DNA of 64,000 nucleotides from Turnera subulata (GCA_028386065.3 JAKUCV010004798.1:182953-246952), one strand, 5' to 3'; shown: positions 23,700 through 35,007, numbered from the stretch's first letter. Numbers and translations: made by a program. The notes: a model not told the origin generated them from the letters alone.

Positions 23700-24152
23700 A
23701 TGGAGACCTTGTAAAAACCAAAAAAAAAATCAGTTTGGCTTTATTCATGGACGATAATTATTGGAAAAATATAGGGAAGGCCATGCAAAAGCAGGGCAAA
23801 ATTTGTCTCCGGTCAATAGAATTTGCTTGTGGACATGTTTGGGTTGGGGGGAGCGAAAAGAGGACCATTGGAGAGCGTGGAGAGTTATATAAGAAACACC
23901 TCATCTTCTCTTTTATGTATCCGTATTTTGTATTCTTCTCTAAATATAAAAAGTAGGTTGTAATAGTAGTGTTCCGGAGATGTAGACAAATATTGGTAGA
24001 TATTCGTTATCATATTTCCTTATGTATTTTTTTCCTTCTTTTATTATTCTGCCTTTGTTTTTTCACTGGGCAATAGTGATATAGTATTTAATACTTTTGC
24101 ATTGGGTATAGATTGAACATTATCTATTCAATTCACTAGTTTTCCCCCAACA
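23700..24152 (+). repeat. 5' LTR of copia element 2
   Basis: The inner end CCCCCAACA is followed by AG and a primer site. A TATATAAG promoter-like box lies at 23887. The second half (from TTCTCTAAATATAAAA) recurs in the 3' LTR. The left border near 23700 is a guess because the matching part of the other LTR is lost. Confidence 0.6.
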
Positions 24153-24154
24153 AG

Positions 24155-24167
24155 TGGTAGCAAAGTC
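24155..24167 (+). other. primer-binding site of copia element 2
   Basis: TGGTAGCAAAGTC lies two bases after the LTR end. It is a diverged form of the initiator-Met tRNA site common in copia elements. Confidence 0.65.
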
Positions 24168-24324
24168 GAAAATTCATTCTTAAGGCTATTTATTGAAATA
24201 TTGTATGCTTGAAGACTTTCTTCTCATTTTGCAATGGCGGAAGAATGTTCAAAAAAGGCTATTGGAGAGTGGGCTTCCATGTCCAAATGGTAAGGCCTCC
24301 CAATGTCTAATTTGAAAACGTGTT

Positions 24325-25075
24325 GTGGAGATATTTGATAGTACTGGTCATTTTGGTATGTGGCAGTGTGAGGTCCATGACTCATTATTCCAACAAGGCA
24401 TGGATATTGGTATTGAAGAAAAGAAGCCTCATGATATTAGTGACAAGGATTGGGCTGACATAAACAAGTTAGCATGTGGAACAATTCGATCCCGCTTATC
24501 CAGAGAGCAGAAGTATGCATTCAAAAAATGAAGTTTCTGCCCACAGACTGTGGAAAGCATTGGAAGAAACTTTCTTCAATAAGAGTAGTCAGAATAAGCT
24601 TCTAATGAAGAAGAAATATTTCTATTTTGAGTATCGACCAGGTACTACTATAAATGAAGATATCAATTTGTTTAAAAAGTTAGTTGCAGAATTATTTAAT
24701 CTGAATGTTATATTTGAAGACAAAGATTTGCCTTTGATGTATTTATCATCTCTTTTTAACAAATTTGAGCACTTGGAGACTACATTACTGAGTGGGAAGG
24801 AGAATATTTCATTGGTTACTATATGTTCGGCTTTATACAGTCATGAGTTAAGACAACAGGATAAAATGAAGGCAAAATAACTATGGCAGATGAAGCTTTA
24901 GTAACAATAGGTCAACAATATAGCCATTTAAAGTGGAGAAGAGGAAGATCCGAGGAAAAAAGCAGAGTTGCCAAAGATGAGTGAGCCTTATGTCATGAGA
25001 AAGGATATTGGATACAAGACTGTCAGAAGTTAAAGAAGAAAGGGAAGATTCCACAAAATTCAAATGTTGCAGAAT
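24325..25075 (+). pseudogene. copia element 2 gag
   Basis: Two overlapping frames carry the gag. The first (24325-24531) ends in GTIRSRLSREQKYAFK. The second (24476-24880) reads LWKALEETFFNKSSQNKLLM, ITLF-like FKKLVAEL, FEHLETTLLSGKENISL and CSALYSHELR. These are standard UBN2-type copia gag motifs. A zinc knuckle is recognisable near 24985-25021 (LCHEKGYWIQDC), but its first Cys is lost and a stop precedes it. The start codon region is damaged, so this is a relic. Confidence 0.8.
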
Positions 25076-25140
25076 GCAGAAGTGATGTAGAGAGAGACGT
25101 CTCCCTCGTTATTTCACCATCAATATCACAAGTAGATGAG

Positions 25141-28100
25141 TGGATTATGGATTCAGGTTTCACCTACCATGTATGTCCCATCCGATAATGGTTTTTTGAT
25201 ATTAAAAATCTCAATGATAGGGTTGTTTATATGGGCAATGAAGATTCATGTAAACCAGCCAGGAAATTTTCAATCAAGCTATAGAATCATGATGGATCCA
25301 CCAGAAATTTGAGAGATATTCGATACGTTCTATAGTTGATGTAAAATCTCATCTCTTTTGAGGATTAGAATCAAAAGGCCTAGTTGTCACAATGCGAGAT
25401 AGAATTCTTAAAACAACAGTAGGAGCATTGGTTATGTTAGGCATTAGGTAGAATAATTTACACTACCTAGATAGTACAGTAGCTGGGACAGTAGCAGCAC
25501 TAAATTTTGGAAGCAAGAAGAACGGAGAGGCAACAAAGTTGTGGCATATGCATTTGGGAGGTGCGGGTGAAAAATTTTTGCAAATTTTTTCCCAGCAGGG
25601 ATTGTTGAAATATACGAAGATTTGCAAATTAAAGTTTTGTGAGCATTTTTTTCTAGGAAAGCAACGAAGAGTGAGTTTGACACTGCTATCAATAATACCA
25701 AGGGGAATCTGCCAAGACTCTGTCACTAGGAGGATGAAACTATTTCATCATTTCTGTTTGTGACTTTTCCAAAAGAGTACGTTCGTTTATAATGAAGAAA
25801 AAAGGATGAGGTGCTCGGGATTTTCCTTATGTAGAAAGCTCTTGTTGGAAACTAGACATGAAGAAAGATTAAGGTTCTCCAAGTAGAAAATGGTGGAGAG
25901 TATGCGGGTGATCCTTTCCTAAAGGGATGCCAAGATAGTGGCATAGTTCGGCACATCACAGTTAGAAAAACACCACAACAAAACGAAGTGTCAAAGCGTA
26001 TGAACAAGACATTAGTAGAGAAATTTCCATGTAGATTGTCTAAATGTTGTATTAAGTAGAAATTTTTTAGTTGAGGCTGTGGCGTATGATCAACTTCTTG
26101 TTATCGGTTCTCATCATCTACTTTAGGTGATAGGACCCCATCACATTTTTGGTCTGCAACACTTGCTACTGGTTATGATTCTTTATGTATGTTTGATTCT
26201 ACTACATACTATTTATGGGCCTCAGTGCTGCAGTGAAAGGATAACGTTTATAGTGTGTAGAGGCAAAGAGGACTATTATCAATAGAGAAATTACTTTTGA
26301 AGAATCTACTAAGTTGACTAAGGTTAATCCAAAAGAAGCTGATGGTGCCTCACAATAGATGGAGTATGTTAGTTTGCAAGTAGGATTTGAGCATACCATG
26401 GTGATTTTAGCAATGAGCACTAATAGTGACTCTCCAATGACAGATGAAGAATCAGATAAGAAGAGGTCGAGTCCCAAGTTCCTCTACAACAGTTGGAGTT
26501 AATTGCCATTCGAAGAACAAGAAGAGAAATTCAAACCAGAACGCCTTATTGAAAGAGTGGCCTATGCACTTCTAGTCATTAATGATGTTCCTTCTACTTT
26601 TTCAGAAGCCATTCGAATTTCTAAAAGTAGCAGATGGAAAGATGTGATGGAGGAAGAGATAGAATTTTTCCAAAAGAAAAAGACATGGAAGTTGATACAA
26701 CTACCAAAGGGAAAGAAGACAATTAGATGCAAATGGGTATTTGCAAAGGAAGAAGGATTTTGTGAGAAGAATAATATTCACTATAAGGCAAGATTGGTAA
26801 CTGAAGGCTATACTCGAAGTAGGAATTGATTATATTGATGTATTTTGTCCAACTGTTAAATATTCCTCTATTAGAATTTTGTTGGCCTTGGTAGAACAGT
26901 TGAAGTTGGAGCTAGCTCAACTTGATGTAAAGACCGCATTCTTACACAATGACTTAAAGGAGGAAATTTACATGTCTTAGTGAGACAAATACAATGCTGC
27001 TAGCAAAGAAAAATAGGTGTGTAAATTAGGCAGGTCGTTGTATAGATTAAAGCAATCACCGAGGAAGTGATACAAATGATTTAGTAAGTTTATGATGGGT
27101 CAGAACTACGAAAGAAGCAAATACGACCATTGTGTGTATTTGAGTAGAATTAAGGATGAATCCTATATCTACCTACTCTTATATGCTGATGAAATGCTAA
27201 CAATGGGAAAGAGCCAAGTTGAAATTGACAAGTTGAAGCCCCATTTGAGTAAAGAATTCGTGATGCAGGATTTGGGAGAAGCAAAAGGATTCTTGACATG
27301 AAGATAAGTTGGGACGGAGAGAGGCTCAACCTTTGGCTAACACAGAAGCAGTATTTGAAGAAAGTACTACAATATTTTAGTATGAATGAAGAGTCAAAAC
27401 CTATAAGTACTCCGCTTCCTCCTTATTTAAAACTTAACTGCCAGCTGCCTCCACAGACAGAAGAAGAACGATAGTATATTGATATGACAACAACCCTAGA
27501 ATTAGCACCAGTGTCACCTCTGGATCAATCTGATTGTCCCGATCTTCAATCTCAATCAAACTGATGCAAATTTCCACTCTTCACCTACTAATCAATAGGG
27601 ATTAGAAAACAAAGCAGCAGGAATCACAAAGAAATTTAGTGAATCTATTCTTCACCTCTTAAACAGGGATATGCAACAAAGAGATTAGAATCACAAGGAA
27701 TTAAATTAAGCGCCACAAGCTCAAGAACTTGGTAAGCAAAATAAAATCCCTAAAGTAAAACTAAGAGAGAATAAATCTCTCAAAGGATTGAATCACTCGA
27801 CCAAAGAAAACCTCAAAGGCAATATTTTTATTATCAAAAGCATGTGTGTCGAAATTTAACCCTAAAAGATGCTATTTATACTGATCAACTAACCCTAGGT
27901 CGGCACCACTTCCTGATCCTAGACAAATTGGATTTGTCTTCCCATGGACCCTAGGTGCCGAATTTTGTTACTCCTTTTTGGATTAGGTTTTAGTTAATCC
28001 AACAATATATTAGACTTAATTAAACCCGAACAAATAATACCCAACTAAATAAACTAAAGCCCAAATATTGACCCAAACAAAAGTACCAAACCCAAATAAT

Positions 28101-28983
28101 CAAATACACACCGAAATTAATAATCCACACATAACTAAAATCGGCCAACTAAAATAAAAACATATAATCGAAATCGGCATGGGCCCCACTTCAGCTCTCT
28201 TGAAGTCAACTTGGCCCATAGACAAAAAGAAGTCGACTACTTTTCAATTGACTGGGCTTCTTCTTCAATTCTTCCCCAAGCTTAATTACATGATCTTCAT
28301 AAAGCTCTTTGTTAATCAAAGCTTGAATGTGATGAAGCAATTAATTCCTAAGCATCCTTGATTTTGCTCTTGTAATTGGTCCTTGAGGAACCACCATGGC
28401 GTCATCATCATCTCCATTAGTGCTTGAAGCTTGCTTGAGTGCATCATTTATGGAAATGGTACCATAAGTTAATGCAATCAGAAGCTTGATGTACGCAATG
28501 GAGTGTGTGAGACTATATATTTCACAAGTTGTTAGTATTGTGAGCAAAACCATGTCTGATCCTAGTAGCGGTCATTGGCAAGCTGTGAAATAGATTCTTC
28601 GGTATATCAAAGATACCGTAGATTTTGGCTTAGTACTTGAGCGGGATGAATCACTTGGTCAAGGAATAATTGGATATTATGATTTTGACTATACAGGATA
28701 TTTGGATAAGCGGAACTCTACTTTATGGTCAAAGGAGGTTTTGTCTACAAAAGAGGTAAAGTATATGGCTATTACGGGAGCTGTAAAAAAGACAAATTTG
28801 GCTCCATTTGTTGCTAAATGATTTGACAGTTGGCCAGAAATAACTTGTTGTATATTCTAACAGTCAATTAGAGTGCTATTCAATTAGAAAAGAATCAAGT
28901 TTTTCATACACGGATGAAGCATATTAATGTCAGATATCATTTTGTGCAAGAAATTTGTGAAGAAGAGGAGATACTTCTTCAGT
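25141..28983 (+). pseudogene. copia element 2 pol relic
   Basis: Recognisable pieces in order: protease WIMDSGFTYHVCP at 25141; weak integrase traces 25600-26100; RT beginning SSRWKDVMEEEIEFFQKKKT (about 26620) and TIRCKWVFAKEEG; FCPTVKYSSIRILLALVEQL (26845); and the RT active site as LLLYADEML near 27176, with the second Asp of YADD changed to Glu. After the inserted LTR fragment comes RNase H (RSLMYAMECVRLY, GHWQAVK, STKEVKYMAI) at 28485-28983. Stops and frameshifts are scattered throughout, so no active enzyme is encoded. Confidence 0.8.
27483..28449 (-). repeat. gypsy-type LTR fragment inside copia element 2
   Basis: The copia frame stops at TEEER (about 27470) and resumes as VP-VNAIRSLMYAM (28470), so roughly 970 bases are foreign. 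On the minus strand the foreign piece begins ALKQASSTNGDDDDAMVVPQ then GPITRAKSRMLRN and a stop. This is the typical C-terminus of plant gypsy polyproteins. A U3/R/U5-like region follows with a TATAAATAGC promoter box (about 27880). The plus-strand ends can be read as TG...CA (TGACAAC to TGCATCA). A solo LTR whose first bases overlap the pol ORF fits best, but no clean target duplication is visible. Confidence 0.6.
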
Positions 28984-29050
28984 AAATTTTATTAGATACT
29001 CTTCTCTAAATATAAAAGCAGGTCGTAATAGTGTGTTTTTTTTCTTGCGG

Positions 29051-30475
29051 GGAGTAAATGATAAATTTAGGATTCCTACTAATTCAAAAATAACTTTTTG
29101 GGGTCTCTACTATTTTTTGTCCTATTTATGGATTTGTACTCTTATTTTTCGTTCCTTTTAGGGATCCAAGGCAACCTTATGGATGACGTGGACTAGCCGG
29201 CCCTAGGGTGAGGCGTACATGCCTATTTTTTTGACATGTGGCAATATGTGAGGCTCGTGTGCTGCACTCGCTGTCTACCATGTCAAGCGGGCCCCACTTT
29301 CATATTTTTTAATTGTAAAAAAATATTTTCACTCCGAGAAAGAGAGGAGGACATCCTCCACTTCCCGTGGCCATCTTCATCCCAGCCCTTTTGCCAAGAA
29401 ATCCAGCAATATGACGCACGATCAGCCAGAACTCTAACGTAAAAAAACAAAACAACAATCCTAAGTCTTGAGCCCCATGCCTCATCAGAATCCAAGCTCG
29501 GGTTCAACTAGCTCCGGCTCCTCCTTCGAACCCATAATCAAAACACAACCCAACATTACAATCAACCCGACAAGGGAAAACCAATCAATCCAACTAAACG
29601 TTAACAAGGGAAATGGTAATGGGTCCTTACCAGTTTGAGGAAAAGGCCAGAATCCCGAAACCACCTCACTAGAGTTTGTATCCAAGGGTTTTCACCCTCG
29701 GGACCCACACACTGCATCAACACCACCCGAATCAAAGGAAAAACTATCGCGGACTCCACCGTAGAGCCATCCTATGTGTCGTTAGTGATCACCAAGTTAG
29801 AGCTTGACCCAATTCACTACAGAACCATCATCACCGACCTCGGGTTGGTTGCCATCCGCCGGAGCATATTATGTCATGGTCGTCATCTACATTGGATCCC
29901 AGCCTCGACTCCATCGTCTTTGGGCTCCGCCACTAGTTCCCAGGTTCAACTTGGGTCATGGCTCGCTTGGGACAGAGAAGCAAGTGGAGCAAGTGGCGGC
30001 GTCGTGTGACTTGGAGAAGAAAAGGGAGGATGAGGTGTGTGGGTTTCAATGCTAGTGGCGACGCTAAACAGGCGAACAACGGTGGCTTGGGGGCGAGAAA
30101 GCAAGGTTGTAATTTGGGAATTTTGGGGTTTAGTTGTTGCCGTTGTTGGTTCTGACTTTTTATGTTTCCACTATATTTATTTTTGGTCAAATGAATTTTG
30201 TTTAGAAAGCTGAATATTGGGTCTTTTGGAGAAAAAAGGTATGAGGGTGGGGCCCACTATGTACAATGTGAGGCAGGAGCCTCACACGCTACCATGTGTC
30301 AAAAAATAGGTGCCTAGTTTCACCCCGGAGTCGGGCGGTCCACGTCATCTGCAGGGTTATCTGGGACCCATAAAAAGAACGAAAAATAAGAATACAGACC
30401 CATAAATAGGACAAAAAATATGAGAAACCCCTAAAAGACATTTTTAAAATAGTACGGATCTTAAATATCTAACTT
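29051..30475. mobile_element. Mutator-like element with long inverted repeats
   Basis: The left arm (about 29060-29298) and the right arm (about 30240-30470) are inverted copies of some 230 bases. Shared blocks include GTCCTATTTATGG, CTTATTTTTCGTTC, GATGACGTGGAC and GTGGGCCCCAC. Such long arms are the hallmark of Mutator-like elements. There is no transposase. The interior (29300-30190) is GC-rich and gene-like in composition. The element interrupts the 3' LTR of copia element 2. I could not find a convincing 9-base target duplication, and the exact ends are approximate. Confidence 0.7.
29485..29700 (-). other. gene-like fragment in the Mutator-like element
   Basis: A minus-strand frame contains a hydrophobic stretch, IDWFSLVGLIVMLGCVLIM, followed by GSKEEPELVEPELGF. 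It looks like one membrane-spanning segment with an acidic tail. A CTG-GTAAGG donor-like site lies just upstream on that strand. Composition differs from the AT-rich surroundings. I do not recognise the parent gene. Capture by the transposon (Pack-MULE style) is an inference. Confidence 0.35.
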
Positions 30476-30595
30476 CGTCTTTATTTTTTCATTATGCGGT
30501 AGTGATATACTGTTCAATGTTCAATACTTTCGTACGAGGTATAGGTTGAGAATTATAAGTTCAATTCACTAGTTGTTTGTCTGTTATAGTTAGCG

Positions 30596-31489
30596 AAACC
30601 ATTGTTGTCAAACCCGGACCGGCCCGGCCGGTTGAACTAGAGTAATCGTGACCCGGAGACAGCACCCGGTTTTTTGCCCTTTTGGGTTGTGCCCTTCAAA
30701 AGACCGGCCGGGTCATGACGGGATCTCCGGGTTTTCCGAGTCTATTGACCATGATCAGACCTTTGGTTGGACCATTTGCTAAAAAACTATATATTTTTAC
30801 AGTTAATATCAATACCGGTTAGACCCAGTTGAACCGCAGTTAAACCTCTAAAATCACGACCCGACCACTAAAACGGGTCAATAGCCGGGCTGGGTTTATT
30901 AACCTCGGGCGAAACACATATTAATCACCATTTGATTAGTACAAGGGAAGAATACTTGGAATAAAAAAACAAATTGAACATAATAAGACGATAAAAACTC
31001 TCAAAATAGGAATATACTTGGTCACTAGCGTACGTAAATTGTAAAAATATTGGAAGTGTCCCTTTGTTATAATTTTGTTGAATTTCAACCCTCCGTTAGC
31101 ACTATTTTGCCAATTTTAGTATGTCTAATTCAAGGTTATAAAACCCGGCCCGGCCATTGACCCGTTTCAGTGGCCGGGTCATGGGTTTAGAGGTTCAACC
31201 GTGGTTCAACTGGGTCTACCGATATTAAAATTAATAGTAATAATATATAATTTTTTAAACAAAGATCCAACCAAAGGTCTGATCATGCTACGACCAAGGC
31301 AAAATTTTAAAATTTTTTACTTTTAACCTGGAAAAAACCATAAGGATAAAAAACCCGAAGAACCCGTCATGAGCCGACCAGTTTTTTGAAGGATATAACC
31401 CGGAGGGATAAAAAACCTATAATTGTCTCTGAGTCACAGTTACCAGGGTTCAACCGGCCAGGCTGATCTGGGTTTGACAACAATGGTTT
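30596..31489. mobile_element. foldback DNA element with 310-350 bp inverted arms
   Basis: The ends are perfect 20-base inverses (AAACCATTGTTGTCAAACCC at 30596 and its complement ending at 31489). The similarity continues inward through CAGACCTTTGGTTGGA, AGACCCAGTTGAACC and ACGGGTCAATRGCCGGG. Arms span about 30596-30905 and 31131-31489, around a 225-base AT-rich centre. No transposase is encoded. The superfamily (hAT or Mutator-like) is not clear because no convincing target duplication was found. Confidence 0.75.
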
Positions 31490-32730
31490 AGTTGACATGT
31501 GGTGGAAAAAGCTGAAGTGTCAAATTTTCTAGTATCAAGTTAGTAGGTGGGACCCACCTATCAGGCCGAATCCATAAATTAACGCAACTCACGGCATGTT
31601 TGGTATACCGTAATAAACATTGTAATGTAATCGCGATTACATGTCTTAACCCTTTACTATGTTTGGGTATAACAAAAAATAAAGTAGTAATGTAATGCCC
31701 ATTCAGCAATTACATCCAATCCCTTAATTCTCATTACGTCATAATTCGAAGGAATTGTCATTCCATTACAATCTTCATCCCTCTTTTCTTCTCTCCTCTG
31801 CCCGAGCCCGATATTCTCCTCCTCCTTGTCCTCTCTCTCAATTCTCCTCCTCCTCCGCTCTTCATCCTCGACTCTATAGTCTCCTCCTCCTCCTCCTCCT
31901 CTCCCTCTCCTCCCCTCGTCCTCCTTGACTCCCTCTCCCCCTTCTCAAGTGAAGCTATCCTTGCCTCTCCTCCTCTGCAAAGTTCCTGCTCGGTGAATGC
32001 TTTTTCCTTTTCTCTACCTACTTGAATTGCTTGTTTAACTTTCTCTTGCATATAACATGTTTGTTTAAATGCTTGAACGCTTATATAACAAACAATTTTC
32101 TGATTTTGATTTCAGTTGTTTCTGTTTTGGGCAATTCATTGTGTGCATGGTATATATTTTCCTGCATATGCAGTAGAACTTGGTATATTCTCCTTGTCCT
32201 CTCTCTAATATTGCCTGTTTGCGTGCATGGTATATGTTTTACTTATATTCCTTCTTATGTTATTGGGTTTATAAGCACAAAAATGTCATGGCTTTGTGTT
32301 CACTAAAAAGGCCTCATGGGTTTCTAATTTAAGTAGTTAGTACATGGTTAGGTGTTGATTACAATTGCAGACCTGTTGTTTATCCTAGGTGGAATGTTCT
32401 GCAGGTTTTGGCTTAGATATCAGCAATGAAACTGGGGAAAAAGTTATCACTATGCACCAATGATTAATGGCGCTCCAAGATCATATAGGGATATGGTAAT
32501 ATGGTTGAGTTACTGGAGGCTAGAACTAATTAGTTTTGCTTGAAAACATGATAATCAAATAAAGAAATAATCAGTAGCGTTATAGAGAAACAAGAGGCCC
32601 ATCTAGTGTGAATTGGAGCGGTTTGTATATGGTGTTAACACTATTTCTTGATAATTTATTCTGTTACTTTAGCTTTAAATGCCTGATTAAGATGGTTATG
32701 CTAACTATGGAGGATGTACCTGTGGTGCAG

Positions 32731-32865
32731 CTAATTGCTACTGCTGCTCTATTTCTTGCTGCAAAGTCAAAGGAGGCACCACGACATTTGAAAAACATAC
32801 TGAGGGTGTCCTGTGAAATTTTGCACAAGCAGGATATCACTTTGTTGTCGTATATGCTCCTTGTT
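32731..32865 (+). pseudogene. cyclin-T-like exon captured in the Harbinger element
   Basis: The 135-base segment (exactly 45 codons) encodes LIATAALFLAAKSKEAPRHL followed by KNILRVSCEILHKQDITLLS and YMLLV. It is bordered by GTGGTGCAG (acceptor) and GTAAGTAT (donor). This matches the second half of the first cyclin box of plant cyclin T/K-type proteins, where FLAAKxEExPRPLxxVLRVSxEIxHKQD is characteristic. In the parent protein this fold binds the CDK that phosphorylates RNA polymerase II. Here KE replaces the usual EE and PRH the usual PRP. Flanking cyclin exons are not evident, so it is an isolated capture. Confidence 0.7.
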
Positions 32866-33038
32866 GTAAGTATAAAACTTCTATCAACTTGTTTATTAAG
32901 AGTGAACTTGTTTCTAGCAGGATATCACTTTGATGATTAATGAAGCCTTCTAGATTCATTTAATGTCTGTCATTGCAGCTGATAGGCTTGCTCAGTTTGA
33001 GAAGCTAGAATATACGAAAGACGACTATCAAAAGGTCT

Positions 33039-33912
33039 ATGGCACGCCATAGTCTAGCCACTAAGAGCTTGATGAGGAAGAAAAAATTAGCTTCAGTTTT
33101 AGAACAATGGCTGCAGATTGTACACGTTGTGAATTGGTTTTACCAACTGTTTTGTAGTTTATTAACATTAGAGGCTAAAAGCCATAGTTTGAAAGATAAG
33201 TATACGAACGAGTTCTTTGCTAGAAGGAAGATGATGGAACGGTTGGTATATCAAAGTCACATAACATGCATTAATCTTTTAAGGATGGATAGGTGTGCCT
33301 TTCATAAATTATGTCAGATGCTTCAAGACCAAGGGCGTTTAAAAGAAACAAAGCATATGTTGATAGATGAGCAGGTAGCAATGTTCTTGAATTGTATTGC
33401 TCATCATGTGAAGAATAGGACTTTACAATTTCGTTTTAAAAGATCAGGTGAAAGTATTAGCCGGCGTTTCAATGAGGTTATAAATTATTACGCTTACAAA
33501 GATATTTGTTGAAGAAACCCGAACCAATGCCTACAAACTCAAGGTGGAAGTGGTTTAAGGTAAATTTGCACATGTTTCATCTTTAATTCTTCATTTTCAC
33601 AAAGTAAATATTAATTGTAGTTTCCTTTGTCTATTGGCTTGATATTAGAACTGCCTGAGGGCTTTGGATGGAACTTATGTTGATGTTAGAGTGCCTGCAG
33701 AGGATAAGCCTAGATATCGATCATGTAAAGGAACCATCTCAGTTAATATGCTTGTTGCTTGTTCTCATGACATGCAATTTACATATGTATTAACTGGTTG
33801 GGATGGATCGGCTGCCGATGGTAGAATTCTTCGAGATGCTGTGAGTAGAAGAAATGGATTACATGTTCCTAGGGGTGAGTTTATCCTTTTAAAGCATATG
33901 TTCAATAACTAG
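33039..33912 (+). pseudogene. PIF/Harbinger transposase, incomplete
   Basis: The first part (about 33190-33510) reads LLRMDRCAFHKLCQMLQDQG, then DEQVAMFLNCIAHHVKNRTL and RFKRSGESISRRFNEVI. This is the conserved N-terminal helical region of plant Harbinger transposases. After an intron-like gap (33558-33648, GTAAAT...TAG) comes the DDE_Tnp_4 domain: LDGTYVDVRVP with the first Asp, then GTISVNMLVACSHDMQFTYV and GWDGSAADGRILRDA with the second. The chain ends after LHVPRGEFIL at 33912. The C-terminal DDE part with the third acidic residue was not found, so it is inactive. The usual Myb-like partner gene was also not found. Confidence 0.85.
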
Positions 33913-34648
33913 TTGGCTTGATTCTTTAATTAAAATTCACCACCTAGTATCCTTTTTTATTTTGTTAACGTTTATTGTAGTTTTGACTTTTGAGGAATGA
34001 AAACCTTTTGTAGCCAATTCATGTTTTGCTTCAATAAGAATGATTTTGTTTAAGAGGCAAAGATAAATGTTTTCCATTGTCTAAAATAACATATTCGTGT
34101 AGATTTTAGAGGAAGACGTACTAGATTTGTTTGAGAAAAGACTTATTACATTTGTTTCAGTGGAACTGGCAAGTTATCTTAGTTGCCTTCTAGCTGTTTG
34201 AGAAAAGACGTATTAGATTTGTTTCAATCATAAGGTGACACAAGCATTTGTGATTTGTTCTGCAGCTGCAGTTATTAAAAACATTTCAAAAAGCATTAGA
34301 AACGAAAGCTGCTCAATATTCATTCAAACAATGTCCTTAAATAGAAGTATAATACTTGAATTTCATATGCATTAGAGTAGATATGCATTAGGTTTCTACT
34401 GTTTATTTGTTTTATATCTAGGATATTTTATAGAAGTATAATACTTGAATTTCATATTTTTATATTGAAACAAATATATTGCTATGCTTAATTTTTAGAC
34501 TTTATTCAATTTTAGAAATTTAAGTTGTCATCTTATTTTTTATTAATATTTATTTGATTAATTGTTAAGTTTTATTAAATTTTTAGAGATATTTTTAAGT
34601 TCATAGAATGGGAATTTTTTTTAAAAAATATAATTGTGGATTAAAAAT

Positions 34649-34799
34649 AAGCGATTTGGTTCTGCTTAAGTGATATTTCGGGTTCGAGTCCTCATATATA
34701 TAGAAAATTCGCATTGGGACTCACTCACCATACCCAAGTGCGCGACCCGGGTTATTCGGGGCAAAGTGTCGAATACCGGATGAGAACCCAAAAAAAAAA
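34649..34799 (+). repeat. SINE copy 1 (tRNA-type, poly-A tail)
   Basis: About 150 bases with a box-B promoter core GGGTTCGAGTCC at 34680-34691, an upstream TGGTTCTGCTTAAG that may serve as box A, and a terminal run of ten As. It matches the minus-strand sequence at 57652-57815 well (shared TTTCGGGTTCGAG, AGACTCAC/GGGACTCAC, CACCA). This identifies a dispersed family. It inserted into the Harbinger element and is transcribed by RNA polymerase III if active. Confidence 0.75.
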
Positions 34800-35007
34800 T
34801 GTTATAAATATTGTGATTACATTACTCTTATATGATTAACCAAACATGGTGTTGTAAACAACAATGTAATCTTTCATTACATTACACTCCTTAACCAAAC
34901 ATAGTAATGAAATGACCATTCTATTCCATTCCATTCCACCCCATTCCATTACTTTATTGATTCCATTACAGCATTGATTATATTACGCCCAACCAAACGT
35001 GCCCTCA

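Larger units (their letters stand above)
23700..30595 (+). mobile_element. Ty1-copia element 2, old, with two later insertions
   Basis: A degenerate plus-strand copia: a 5' LTR ending at 24152, a primer site, gag, protease, integrase scraps, RT and RNase H, and a 3' LTR in two pieces. The gag (HFGMWQCEVHDSLFQQG) and RT style place it near Tnt1-like families, by resemblance. Many stops and frameshifts show it is old. A gypsy-type LTR fragment interrupts RT/RNase H (27483-28449) and a Mutator-like element interrupts the 3' LTR (29051-30475). LTR homology is visible between 23932-24152 and 28997-29049 plus 30473-30590. The left end is approximate. Confidence 0.8.
31592..35004 (+). mobile_element. 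PIF/Harbinger DNA transposon with captured exon and SINE
   Basis: The ends are CGGCATGTTTGGTA at 31592 and the inverse of GGGCACGTTTGGTT at 35004. This is the Tourist/Harbinger-type terminus. The flanking trinucleotide is TCA on both sides (31589-31591 and 35005-35007); the usual duplication is TTA or TAA, so this is slightly unorthodox. Subterminal sequence is rich in GTAATGTAAT/CATTACATTAC. The interior holds a broken DDE transposase (33039-33912), an exon resembling cyclin T (32731-32865) and a SINE (34649-34799). A TC-rich tract occupies 31780-31980. Confidence 0.85.

Noticed and set aside
23735..23956. Frame of 73 residues as a gene
   Set aside because: It lies within the copia 5' LTR and spans its TATA-like box; no protein motif.
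29041..30481. A 9-base target duplication for the Mutator-like element
   Set aside because: The best candidates (TTTCTTGCG versus CTTCGTCTT regions) do not match, so I make no claim.
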